64,000 nt of DNA from DASZFV01 sp035549075 (GTDB taxonomy: Bacteria; Myxococcota_A; Polyangia; Fen-1088). Below the pieces are notes generated by a model, which worked only from the letters and a program-made list of their open reading frames with translations, had not been told where the DNA came from and made no database searches. The DNA lies in assembly GCA_035549075.1 (NCBI GenBank), contig DASZRT010000151.1, positions 1 through 64,000 of the forward strand, given 5' to 3'. Positions 9,625 through 17,036 of the stretch are shown piece after piece; position 1 is the first letter of the stretch, and each line of letters begins with the position of its first letter. A program made the position numbers and the translations under genes.

Positions 9625-9981
9625 ATGGAGACCATCTCGAAGAAGACCACGGGCGTGAAGGTGACGGCGACGATCAAGGCGGGCGGCTTCGGCTCGGGCA
9701 ATCACAGCCGCCGCGCCATCGCGGTGAAGTCCGCCATCAAGGCGGGTGGCTTCGGCTCGGGCAATCACAACCGCCGCGCCATCGCGGTGAAGTCCGCCAT
9801 CAAGGCGGGTGGCTTCGGCTCGGGCAATCACAACCGCCGCGTGCTCGTCGTGAAGTCGGGCGTGAAAGGTGGCGACGGTATCTTCCAGGCGAATCACAAC
9901 CGCGGCGCTCTCGCCGTGAGGTCCGGTGTGAAGGCTGGCGACGGCATTTTCCAGGCGAACCACAGCCGCCGCGCCGTCTGA
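9625..9981 (+). CDS. Repeat-peptide gene 1: 118-aa tandem-repeat peptide precursor (RiPP/microcin-like)
   Basis: I chose ATG 9625 because a GGAG at 9614-9617 sits 7 nt upstream; the in-frame ATG at 9619 would be only 1 nt away. After a 16-residue basic N-terminus (METISKKTTGVKVTAT) come five tandem units, three of 21 aa like IKAGGFGSGNHNRRAIAVK, then a 22-aa and a 17-aa variant where AGGFGSG becomes GGDGIFQA or AGDGIFQA. Lys, Gly and the NH[NS]R tetrad are invariant. The protein is small, very basic, has no membrane segment and no Cys. It faces a C39-peptidase ABC exporter, and double glycines in the first four units could be cleavage sites. I infer a multi-core secreted peptide; no function is established, and a structural basic repeat protein is an alternative. 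Confidence 0.72.
   Translation: METISKKTTGVKVTATIKAGGFGSGNHSRRAIAVKSAIKAGGFGSGNHNRRAIAVKSAIKAGGFGSGNHNRRVLVVKSGVKGGDGIFQANHNRGALAVRSGVKAGDGIFQANHSRRAV
9673..9978 (+). repeat. Tandem 63-66 nt coding repeats in repeat-peptide gene 1
   Basis: Units: 9673-9735, 9736-9798, 9799-9861 (63 nt each), 9862-9927 (66 nt) and 9928-9978 (partial, 51 nt). Units 1-3 are almost identical in DNA; 4 and 5 form a second, diverged subtype. Protein-level conservation centres on K-[AG]-G and N-H-[NS]-R. Confidence 0.95.
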
Positions 9982-10265
9982 GATCGTTTCATAGATGCCG
10001 TCGATCCGTGCTGCCCCTCTCGACGGCGGGTTCCCTGTCAGCCAAAGACTTCCGCGAGACATCGCTCGCGTCTGCGAGCGTCTGCGCATCGGCGTCTCTT
10101 AGTTTTTCAGCCCGAGCGATTTGCGATTGAGCCCCCGTACGCTGCCGTCGGCGCGTACGGCTGAGTGCCCGCATCTCTGCTGGCGTCCCAGAATTTTGTC
10201 ATTCTGTTTCTGTAAAACAGAGCACAATTTTCGCGCTTCTCGACGTCCGTTTATGCCCTCGCGGC

Positions 10266-10311
10266 TGGTCATATGACCAACGGAGCCTCCGTGCTCTCGA
10301 AGATGTCTTCG
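10266..10311 (+). promoter_or_regulatory. Two perfect palindromes upstream of the sigma-54-like promoter (candidate enhancer sites)
   Basis: TGGTCATATGACCA (10266-10279) and CGAAGATGTCTTCG (10298-10311) are perfect 14-bp palindromes. They lie about 80-125 bp upstream of the -24 element at 10390, the usual range for activator sites at sigma-54 promoters. Related TTCG..GAAGA fragments recur just after (10314-10350). The binding protein is unknown; the role is inferred from position. Confidence 0.45.
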
Positions 10312-10389
10312 TGGTTCGCGAAGATGACTCCGCGGCGTTCGAAGACATACCCGATCGCTTCTAGGCTCATTTTCTCGCGAAAACCGCGC

Positions 10390-10405
10390 TGGCACGACCG
10401 CTGCA
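10390..10405 (+). promoter_or_regulatory. Sigma-54-like -24/-12 promoter of repeat-peptide gene 2
   Basis: TGGCACGACCGCTGCA: TGGCAC(G) is a perfect -24 box, and CTGCA differs from TTGCA by one base. GG (10391-10392) and GC (10403-10404) have the required 12-bp spacing. Predicted start of transcription is near 10416, giving a leader of about 40 nt before ATG 10456. Confidence 0.68.
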
Positions 10406-10455
10406 TTGGTGTTCATCCGTCCCCAACGCCAACAACGAACGACGGAGAACACATC

Positions 10456-10782
10456 ATGACGACCACGACGAAGACGACGAAGGCCCTCTCGATCAAGACG
10501 AACATCAAGGCGGGCGGCCTCTCGTCCTCGAACCACAGCCGCCTCGCGGTCCGCACGGCCATCAAGGCGGGCGGCCTCTCGTCCTCGAACCACAGCCGCC
10601 TCGCGGTTCGCTCGGCCATCAAGGCGGGCGGCCTCTCGTCCTCGAACCACAACCGTCTCGCGGTCCGCTCGAACGTCAAGGCGGGCGGCCTCTCGTCCTC
10701 GAACCACAACCGTCTCGCGGTCCGCTCGAACGTCAAGGCGGGCGGCCTCGCCTCCTCGAACCACAACCGCGCCGCCCGTTAG
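10456..10782 (+). CDS. Repeat-peptide gene 2: 108-aa tandem-repeat peptide precursor (paralogue of gene 1)
   Basis: ATG with GGAGA at 10444-10448, 7 nt upstream. A 16-residue N-terminus (MTTTTKTTKALSIKTN), exactly as long as in gene 1 and also Thr/Lys-rich, precedes five units of 19 aa (last one 16): IKAGGLSSSNHSRLAVRTA and near-copies. The unit keeps the same frame as gene 1 (K-A-G-G ... N-H-[NS]-R ... A-V-[KR]-S) but has Leu-Ser-Ser-Ser in the middle and is two residues shorter. All five units contain AGG, a potential C39 cleavage site. Very basic, no Cys, no membrane segment. It is most simply a second precursor of the same exported peptide system, expressed from its own sigma-54-like promoter. 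Function is unknown. Confidence 0.74.
   Translation: MTTTTKTTKALSIKTNIKAGGLSSSNHSRLAVRTAIKAGGLSSSNHSRLAVRSAIKAGGLSSSNHNRLAVRSNVKAGGLSSSNHNRLAVRSNVKAGGLASSNHNRAAR
10504..10779 (+). repeat. Tandem 57-nt coding repeats in repeat-peptide gene 2
   Basis: Units 10504-10560, 10561-10617, 10618-10674, 10675-10731 and the shorter 10732-10779. DNA identity between units is very high, suggesting recent unit duplication or homogenisation. Confidence 0.95.
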
Positions 10783-10945
10783 CCTTCGCTCTCGTCAGTG
10801 TCCCGTCGGGCTGCTCCGAAGGACCGCTGAAGAGCGACCGCCGTCTCCGCGCCGCAGGTGCCGAGACACGGATCCAGCGCACGCTTCGTCGAGCCCCCGA
10901 CATCGATTTCGCAGCGCAACGCCGACCACGCACGAGGAGGACGCC

Positions 10946-11194
10946 ATGGGCCTCTCGATCGATCAGTACCCCTGGCTCGGTCGCCTACGGGTGAGCGATG
11001 ACGACCAACGTCTCCGCCCGCGCCAGGACGCACTTCAGGACGCGCTCCAAGGTTTCCGGGTCGAGCGCCGCGAAGCTCTCGTCGAGGACGCGGAGGTCCA
11101 GGCGCTGCAAGAGCGCACGGGCGATGAAGAGGCGGCTGCGCTCGCCGTGAGACAGCTGCCAGCCGCTCTCGCCGACGAGCTGCTCGAGCCCTGA
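10946..11194 (+). CDS. Possible 82-aa small protein antisense to the exporter 3' end (doubtful)
   Basis: ATG 10946 has a strong Shine-Dalgarno (AGGAGG, 10935-10940, 5 nt spacing) and encodes MGLSIDQYPWLGRLRVSDDD before running antisense through the 3' end of the ABC exporter gene. Only the first 13 codons lie outside that gene. The remainder has the composition of a shadow frame (Arg/Glu/Ala/Gln-rich), so most of it is probably not under selection. The start signal is better than that of many real genes here, so a short peptide or a decayed third member of the peptide locus cannot be excluded. No family recognised. Confidence 0.2.
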   Translation: MGLSIDQYPWLGRLRVSDDDQRLRPRQDALQDALQGFRVERREALVEDAEVQALQERTGDEEAAALAVRQLPAALADELLEP

Positions 11195-13009
11195 CGGCAT
11201 CCGCGCGAGCACGCCGCCGAGATCGAGCTCGCGGCACAGGACCTCTGCCTCCGTGATGTCCTCGCGGCGCGGCGGCCACGCGCGACCCATCAACAGATTG
11301 AAGAGAACGCTGGCCGAGAACACGTGGTTCTCGTGGAACTGCGGCACGACGCCGGCGCGCTCGCGCCAGCGCGGCAGGCCGAGCGCCGCCTGATCGACGC
11401 CGTCGAGCTCGAGCGCACCGACGTCGGGGGCGCGCAGGCCGGCGATGAGGGTCGCGAGCGTCGATTTGCCGCCGCCCGACGCGCCTTCGAGCAGCACGCG
11501 ATCGCCGCGCGCGATCTCGAACGAGCAATCGGCGATGGCCGGCCGCTCACGCCCGGGGTAGCGAAAGCCGATCTCGCGCGCGACGACGAGGGGCGCCGAC
11601 GAGCTCGGCGCGATGGACACGGTCGACGGCGGCGCGGCCGCGGCCGCGTCGGCGCCCGCGAACAGCGGCGCGACCTGGCGCCAGGCGACGCCGGCGGTCG
11701 CGAGGTTGGGGAACGCCTGCGCCAGCTTGCGGAGCGCGCCGTAGCTGATGACGACGCCGGCGAGCGCGGTCGCGAGCGCGCCCGTGCCGGCGCCCGCGGC
11801 GACGGCGGGCGCGAGCGCGGCCAGGCCCGCGAACAGCCATCCGCGCGGCACGACGACGGCGAGCGCGGCCGCGGCGTGATCGAGCGCGCGGCCCGCGACG
11901 GCGTACTCATCGAGCGCGCGCTCTTCGTCGCGGTGGCGCAGCGCGGGCGGCTGCTGCGCGACGAGCGTGCGGTGCCCCACCATACGCTCGACGAGATCGT
12001 GCGTGAGCGCGATGCGCAGCGCGGACCAGCGGCGCAGCGCGCGCGAGAAGCGCGCCCCGAGGACGACCCCGGCGCCGACGACGACGGACAGCACGGCGAG
12101 CGGCAGCGCGCCCCGCCCGCCGAGCGCGACGACGACGGCGCCCGTCGCGAGCTCGAACACGCCGGCGACGGTGAGCAACCCGCCACCGAGGGCGAGCGAC
12201 TCGACGGCCTCGGTCTCCATGACGCGGCCGAGGAGTTGGCCGATACCCTCGGCGCGGAGCGGCTCGGTGTCGAGCGCGAGCAGGCCCTCCATGAGGCGCG
12301 TGCGCAGGAAGCGGCCGCCGTCGAGGGCGACGCGGCCCGCGGACCACGCGGCGACGAAGTGCGCGACGACGAAGGCCGCGAGCGCGACGACGAGCGACAG
12401 CGCGCTGCCACCACCACCGGTTGCCCGCTGACCGACGAGCCGCCACGCGACGACGAGCAGGGCGAGCTGCGCGGCGTAGGCGACGGCCGTCAGCGCGAGC
12501 CGCCCGACGAGGCCCGAACGCCGCAACGCCTGCGCGAAAGAGCCCGAGGCGGCGCGCACGCGGAAGCCATCGGCGGCGCGCTCGCCCGCGAGCGCCGCGC
12601 CCACGAGCGCGCCGCGCACGACGTCGGCGCGCGGCGACGGCAGCGCGAGGCCCGCGAGCGCTCGGTCGACGCCGGGCTCGACGGGCGTGCGGATGGCCGC
12701 GGCGACGAAGCGCGCGACCTCGGCCTCGGGAAACGCGCGGCGTGCGCCGTCGGGCGCGACGACGGACACGACACCGCTCGCGTGCGCGACGACGGCGAGA
12801 AGACCGCCGGGCGTCGTGCCCGCGGGCCAGACGCGCACGAGCGCGGGCGCGCCGAGCGCGGGCGCGCGACCGGGCGCGACGTCCTCCCACAAAACGGCGA
12901 ACCACTCGGGCGGCGCGGGGCGCGCGATGCCCGCGGCGCGCGCGACGACGTGCACGACCTCGTCGCGCCGCTCGAACGGCCACAGGCAGTCGGCGAGCGC
13001 TTCGCTCAC
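10985..13009 (-). CDS. ABC exporter (membrane + ATPase) of the peptide locus, without active C39 domain
   Basis: 674 aa, GTG start overlapping the stop of the preceding C39 exporter (GTGA), so the two are co-translated. Residues ~1-165 resemble a degenerate C39-type domain (e.g. VVSVVAPDGARRAFPEAEV, cf. the C39 DPARGRRWV part) but lack the Cys/His pair. About five or six membrane helices follow (~170-440), then the nucleotide-binding domain: Walker A LEGASGGGKST, signature LSHGERSRLFIARAL, Walker B LRVLDESFAAL. The arrangement of a C39-active exporter plus a second exporter resembles the two-ABC pairs of NHLP/Nif11-type microcin systems. It probably exports the repeat peptides, as a heterodimer with its neighbour or in a second step. 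Confidence 0.82.
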   Translation of the reverse strand: MSEALADCLWPFERRDEVVHVVARAAGIARPAPPEWFAVLWEDVAPGRAPALGAPALVRVWPAGTTPGGLLAVVAHASGVVSVVAPDGARRAFPEAEVARFVAAAIRTPVEPGVDRALAGLALPSPRADVVRGALVGAALAGERAADGFRVRAASGSFAQALRRSGLVGRLALTAVAYAAQLALLVVAWRLVGQRATGGGGSALSLVVALAAFVVAHFVAAWSAGRVALDGGRFLRTRLMEGLLALDTEPLRAEGIGQLLGRVMETEAVESLALGGGLLTVAGVFELATGAVVVALGGRGALPLAVLSVVVGAGVVLGARFSRALRRWSALRIALTHDLVERMVGHRTLVAQQPPALRHRDEERALDEYAVAGRALDHAAAALAVVVPRGWLFAGLAALAPAVAAGAGTGALATALAGVVISYGALRKLAQAFPNLATAGVAWRQVAPLFAGADAAAAAPPSTVSIAPSSSAPLVVAREIGFRYPGRERPAIADCSFEIARGDRVLLEGASGGGKSTLATLIAGLRAPDVGALELDGVDQAALGLPRWRERAGVVPQFHENHVFSASVLFNLLMGRAWPPRREDITEAEVLCRELDLGGVLARMPSGLEQLVGESGWQLSHGERSRLFIARALLQRLDLRVLDESFAALDPETLERVLKCVLARAETLVVIAHP

Positions 13010-15780
13010 GACGCGTCCTCGCCCGCGACGACGCGTCCGTCTCTCAGCGTGAGCTTTCGCCAGGGCACGTCACCGGCGCGCGTCCACGCCGCGCTCCGCA
13101 CGCGCGCCTCGGCGTCGACGAGCGCGGCGTAGCGCGAGTCCGCGCGCGCCGCGAGCGCGGCGGGCGCCGCGTCCTCGACGACGCGCCCGTCGGCGACGAC
13201 GAGCACGCGCGGGAAGACGCGCGTCTCGTCGATGTCGTGCGTGACGCAAATGAGCGTCGCGTTCGCCCAGCGCGCGCGCGCGCGTTCGAGCAACCGGTGT
13301 CGCTGATCGCGCGTGAGCCCGCGAAACGGCTCGTCGAGGATCACGAGGCGCGGGCCCGAACGCGCGACGCCGCGGCCGAAGCGCACGCGCTGGCCTTCGC
13401 CGCCCGACAGCAACGCGCCCGCCTCGCCCAGCGGCGACGCTGGACCGCGCGGGAGACGCGCGACGACCTCGCTCAGCTCTGCGGCAGCGATCGCGGCGTC
13501 GATGGCGTCTTGCAGCGAGGCGGGCGCGGCCGCGAGGCCGTAGGCGAGGTTGTCGTGCAGAGAGCGGTTCCACAGATAGACGGTCGGATCGACCCACACC
13601 GTCTCGGCGCGCAGGCGCTCGAGCGCGTCGCCCGCGAGCGGCGCGCCGTCGACGTCGACGCGGCCGCTCGCGGCGCGGTGCCACCCGAGCAGCAATCCCA
13701 CGAGGCTCGACTTGCCCGCGCCCGAAGGTCCGACGATCGCGACGTGCTCGCCGGGCGCGATCGCGAGCGCGTCGACCGTGAGGATCGTGTGCCCGCCCGC
13801 CTGCACGACGACGTCCGCGAGCTCGACGCGCGCGGCGGCGGCGCGCGCGATCGGCGTGGCTGCGGCGGCCGGCGCCGATTCTTCCTCGGGCGCGCCCAGC
13901 GGTTCGACCAGGCGGAGCGTGACGTTGCGCTGCCCGGGGATCTGCTGCACGAGCGACGCGATCTCCTGGCCGAGCCCCGGCAGCGCGAGCGACCAATAGA
14001 CGACGAGCAGCACGCGGCCGGGATCAACCGAAGGGGCGCCGTGGCCCACGAAGCGCGCGAGCAGCCACGCCGCGAGGCCGAAGCCGAGCACGACCTGCGT
14101 CGTCTCGGCCGTGAGCGCCGCGCGCAAGGCGGCGCGCGCCGCCGCGAGCCACTCACGCAGGCGCTCGGCGTGGTCGCGCGCCATCGCGTCCTCGGCGCGG
14201 TGCGTGCGGATCGCGACCAGGCCCAGGAGCGCATCCAGGTAGAAGCGTGCGAGCGCGCCCGCGTGATTTCGCATGCGCAGATCGCGCTCGGCGAGCGCCG
14301 GCTGCGCCGCGAGCGGCACGAGCAACATCGCCGCCGCGAGCGCGAGCGCGAGCGGCGCGTCCGCGGGATCGAGCCACGCGAGCGCCCCCGCCGTGACGAC
14401 GAGCTCGAGCGCCGCGCGTACGAGCTGCCCGCCCAGCGCCGGCAGCGCGCGCAGCCGGTGCGCGAGGTGCGCGCGCTCGGCCATGTCCGACACGGGCCGG
14501 CTGTGGAAATAGCGATCGCCGAGCCGCGGGATCTTCCGCAGGAACGCCCGTCGCATGCGTTCTTCGAGCCGGCGCCCCGCGCCGCGCAGCCCGGCCGCGA
14601 CGGGCCACTCGAGCGCGAGCAGCACCCCCACGACGACGAGCGCGAAGGTCAACACCGCGCCCGCGTCGACGGCGCCGCGGCCGAGGTGCGCCGCGAGCCG
14701 CCCGACGAGCCCGGCGCCGTGTCCGGCCGCGACGTCGAACAGCCCGCGAAACAGCACGGCCTCGGCGACGGCGCCCGCCGCCGCGAACGCGAGGCCCGCG
14801 ACGAGCGCCGTCCAGCGGAGCGCGCCGTCCTGCCGAAGCAGCTCGAACAGACGCGCCGCCGGCCGCGCGCGTGGCTCCTCGACGGCGGCGCGCAATTCCA
14901 AAGGAAGCGCGGCGCGCGCCTCGGCGTCGAGCGGCGTCGCGCCCCCGACGCGCACGAGCACGGCGCCGCGCATCGACACCTGCGGCGTGCCGTCAGCGTC
15001 GGGCGGCGCGGCCGCGGCCGTCGTGAGCCGCACCGGCAGCACGGCGCCGGCTTCATCGGCGCGCGCCGTCTCGTCGGCGACGAGCCGCGCGACGAGCGCC
15101 GACGCTTCTTCACCCGCAGCGATCGCGCGCGCGCGCACGAGCGCGCCGACGGTGCGCACGGCCGCGTCGAGCGCCGCGAGCCCGCGCCACGACGGATCGC
15201 CGATCGCCGTCGCGATGAGCGCCGCGCCGCCGTCGGCGATTCCGAGCGGGGCCATGCGCTCGCGCAGCGGCGACAAGAAGCCGTCCGAGCCCGCCCAGTC
15301 GCGGAAGGCCTCGGCGGGCACGTTCATCGTGTGGACGTAGACGTCGCGCAAGAACGACGCGCGCCGCACCCAGCGCCGCCCGCGCGCCGGATCCATCACC
15401 TGCACCCACGGCCCGTGCACGCGCCACACGACGACGAAGTGCACGAGCCCCGACGGCTGGCGCACGACGACGATCGCCGGCAGGGCGTCCGAGCCCGCGA
15501 GCAGCAGGTGGTCGACGGGCATCATGACCTGCTCGGCGTCGAGGCCCACCTGCCGCGCGAGCGTCTCGAGCGTGTCGATCGACGTGCCGTCGACCGACGT
15601 CTGACAAGCCTCGCGCAGGCGCCCATAGCTGACGTCGACGCCGAAGCCTTCGAGCAAACACTTGAGCGCCGCCGGCCCGCAGTCCATCGCCGACGTCTGG
15701 ATGACCTCGGGCGCGAGGAACCGCCGCGGCGGTCCGCCGGGCGGCGACGCGGGCTCGTCCGAGGAAGATGACGACGACAT
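13006..15780 (-). CDS. Peptidase-containing ABC transporter (C39 bacteriocin-type processing exporter)
   Basis: About 924 aa from ATG 15780 (MSSSSSSDEPAS); no clear Shine-Dalgarno was seen, and in-frame upstream starts exist. Residues ~21-150 are a C39 peptidase: VIQTSAMDCGPAALKCLLEGFG with Gln28 and Cys34, LVHFVVVW with His114, and VMDPARG with Asp130, the full catalytic set. A ~190-residue linker domain follows, then about six membrane helices, then an ABC ATPase (Walker A VGPSGAGKSS, signature LSGGEGQRVRFGRG, Walker B LVILDEP). Such proteins cut leaders after double glycine and export the peptide. The two repeat-peptide genes 2-5 kb away are the obvious candidate substrates. It is divergent from the TPR gene (start codons only 19 nt apart). 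Confidence 0.92.
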   Translation of the reverse strand: MSSSSSSDEPASPPGGPPRRFLAPEVIQTSAMDCGPAALKCLLEGFGVDVSYGRLREACQTSVDGTSIDTLETLARQVGLDAEQVMMPVDHLLLAGSDALPAIVVVRQPSGLVHFVVVWRVHGPWVQVMDPARGRRWVRRASFLRDVYVHTMNVPAEAFRDWAGSDGFLSPLRERMAPLGIADGGAALIATAIGDPSWRGLAALDAAVRTVGALVRARAIAAGEEASALVARLVADETARADEAGAVLPVRLTTAAAAPPDADGTPQVSMRGAVLVRVGGATPLDAEARAALPLELRAAVEEPRARPAARLFELLRQDGALRWTALVAGLAFAAAGAVAEAVLFRGLFDVAAGHGAGLVGRLAAHLGRGAVDAGAVLTFALVVVGVLLALEWPVAAGLRGAGRRLEERMRRAFLRKIPRLGDRYFHSRPVSDMAERAHLAHRLRALPALGGQLVRAALELVVTAGALAWLDPADAPLALALAAAMLLVPLAAQPALAERDLRMRNHAGALARFYLDALLGLVAIRTHRAEDAMARDHAERLREWLAAARAALRAALTAETTQVVLGFGLAAWLLARFVGHGAPSVDPGRVLLVVYWSLALPGLGQEIASLVQQIPGQRNVTLRLVEPLGAPEEESAPAAAATPIARAAAARVELADVVVQAGGHTILTVDALAIAPGEHVAIVGPSGAGKSSLVGLLLGWHRAASGRVDVDGAPLAGDALERLRAETVWVDPTVYLWNRSLHDNLAYGLAAAPASLQDAIDAAIAAAELSEVVARLPRGPASPLGEAGALLSGGEGQRVRFGRGVARSGPRLVILDEPFRGLTRDQRHRLLERARARWANATLICVTHDIDETRVFPRVLVVADGRVVEDAAPAALAARADSRYAALVDAEARVRSAAWTRAGDVPWRKLTLRDGRVVAGEDAS

Positions 15781-15799
15781 GCGGCCGCCCGAAGCTACA

Positions 15800-16969
15800 A
15801 TGACCGCCCCGGAGGCCACCATCCCCGTCGATCCGCTCACGCTCGCCATCGCCGCCCACGAACGCGCCATCGCGCTGCGCGCACAGACCAAGCTGCCCGC
15901 CGCCGAGACGGCGTGCCGCCGCGCCATCGCACACTACACGCGCGCCGCCGGCCCGCGCAGCCCCGACGTCGCCAACGCGCTCTTCGAGCTGGGGCAGATC
16001 CTCGAGGCGCGCGATCGCCCGCGCGACGCGCGCAAAGCCTACGTGCGCGCGCGCGCGATCCTCGGGAAACCGCCCGCGCGCCCCCGCGACGAGGGCGAGG
16101 CCGACGTCGCGCGCCTGTCGATCCGCGTGCTCATGGCGCGCGCCGGCGTCGACCGCGCGCTCGGCGCGTACGCCGTCGCCGAGCGCGGCTTCCACGCCGC
16201 GCTCGCCGAGACGAAGCGCGCGTTCGGCCCGCGCGATCTCGACGTCGCGAGCCTCTTCAACAACCTGGGCGTGCTGCGCAAGTACCAGGGCCGCTTCGAC
16301 GAGGCCGTCGTCTTTTACAAGCAAGCGCTGCCGATGCTCGTCGCCGCGGCCAAGCGCGACGGCGACACGGGCCCGCTCGCGACGCTTTACCACAACCTGG
16401 GCGGCATCGAGCACGCGCGCGGGCGCTACGCCGCGGGCGAGCCGTGGGCGCGCAAGTCGGTCGCGCTGCGCGAGAAGGCGCACGGTCCCGACGACGTCAC
16501 CGTCGCCGCCGACGTCGCCGCGCTCGCGGCGCTCGTCGAGGGCCGTGGCCGGCTCGACGAGGCGGCCGCGCTCTACGTGCGCGCGATCGCGATCTTCCGC
16601 CGCAAGCTCGGCCCGCGCAGCGCCGAGGTCGCGCTCGATCTCGCGGGCCTCGCGTCGGTGCGGCAGGCCCAAGGCAAGCTCGCCGAGGCGCGCCGCCTCT
16701 ACCTGCGGTCGCTCGCGCTGCAAGAGCACGTCTTCGGCAAAGGCCACCCCGAGGTCGCGATGACGCTCAACAACTTCGCGGCGCTCGAGCGCGCGCGTGG
16801 CGAGCTCGCGCGCGCCGAGGCGCTCTACGCGCGCGCCTACGCCGTGTACCGCGAGGCCGTGGGCCCGCGCCACGTGCACGCGCGCCTCACGCACGCGAAC
16901 TGGCGCGCCGTCGTCGACGAGCTCGAAGAACGCCAAAAGAAGATCACGAAGCGTGGCGTCCGTCGCTGA
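15800..16969 (+). CDS. TPR (kinesin-light-chain-type) protein
   Basis: 389 aa from ATG 15800. It consists almost entirely of tetratricopeptide repeats of the TPR_10/TPR_12 type: NALFELGQILEARDRPRDA, LFNNLGVLRKYQGRFDEAV, LYHNLGGIEHARGRYAAGE, LAGLASVRQAQGKLAEARR and LNNFAALERARGELARAEA. No signal peptide or membrane helix, so probably a cytoplasmic scaffold. It is transcribed divergently from the C39 exporter with almost no space between them, and precedes the FHA-AAA+ regulator. It might therefore serve the peptide locus or that regulator, but this is inference. Upstream in-frame starts would overlap the exporter and look non-coding. Confidence 0.85.
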   Translation: MTAPEATIPVDPLTLAIAAHERAIALRAQTKLPAAETACRRAIAHYTRAAGPRSPDVANALFELGQILEARDRPRDARKAYVRARAILGKPPARPRDEGEADVARLSIRVLMARAGVDRALGAYAVAERGFHAALAETKRAFGPRDLDVASLFNNLGVLRKYQGRFDEAVVFYKQALPMLVAAAKRDGDTGPLATLYHNLGGIEHARGRYAAGEPWARKSVALREKAHGPDDVTVAADVAALAALVEGRGRLDEAAALYVRAIAIFRRKLGPRSAEVALDLAGLASVRQAQGKLAEARRLYLRSLALQEHVFGKGHPEVAMTLNNFAALERARGELARAEALYARAYAVYREAVGPRHVHARLTHANWRAVVDELEERQKKITKRGVRR

Positions 16970-17036
16970 CGGTATTCGCGGAATCCGTCATCCGTCGTAT
17001 AACTGCTCGGTTGTTTCTCAGCTGTAAACGCGCCCT

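Larger units (their letters stand above)
9982..10455. other. 474-nt intergenic region between the two repeat-peptide genes
   Basis: No convincing gene. It holds an 8-bp inverted repeat CCGTACGC / GCGTACGG (10135-10142 and 10153-10160), the palindromes at 10266-10311 and the sigma-54-like promoter at 10390. It is less GC-rich than the flanking genes and looks like an enhancer-plus-promoter region for repeat-peptide gene 2. The first part may also hold the transcription end of gene 1, but no clear terminator was seen. Confidence 0.6.

Noticed and set aside
9673..10779. Possible CRISPR array
   Set aside because: The repeats are contiguous coding units of 57-66 nt without spacers, in frame in two ORFs with good ribosome binding sites.
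12421..15771. Very long plus-strand frame opposite the C39 exporter (1116 codons)
   Set aside because: Arg/Ala-saturated translation with no motifs; a shadow of the GC-rich minus-strand gene, whose protein has complete C39 and ABC motifs.
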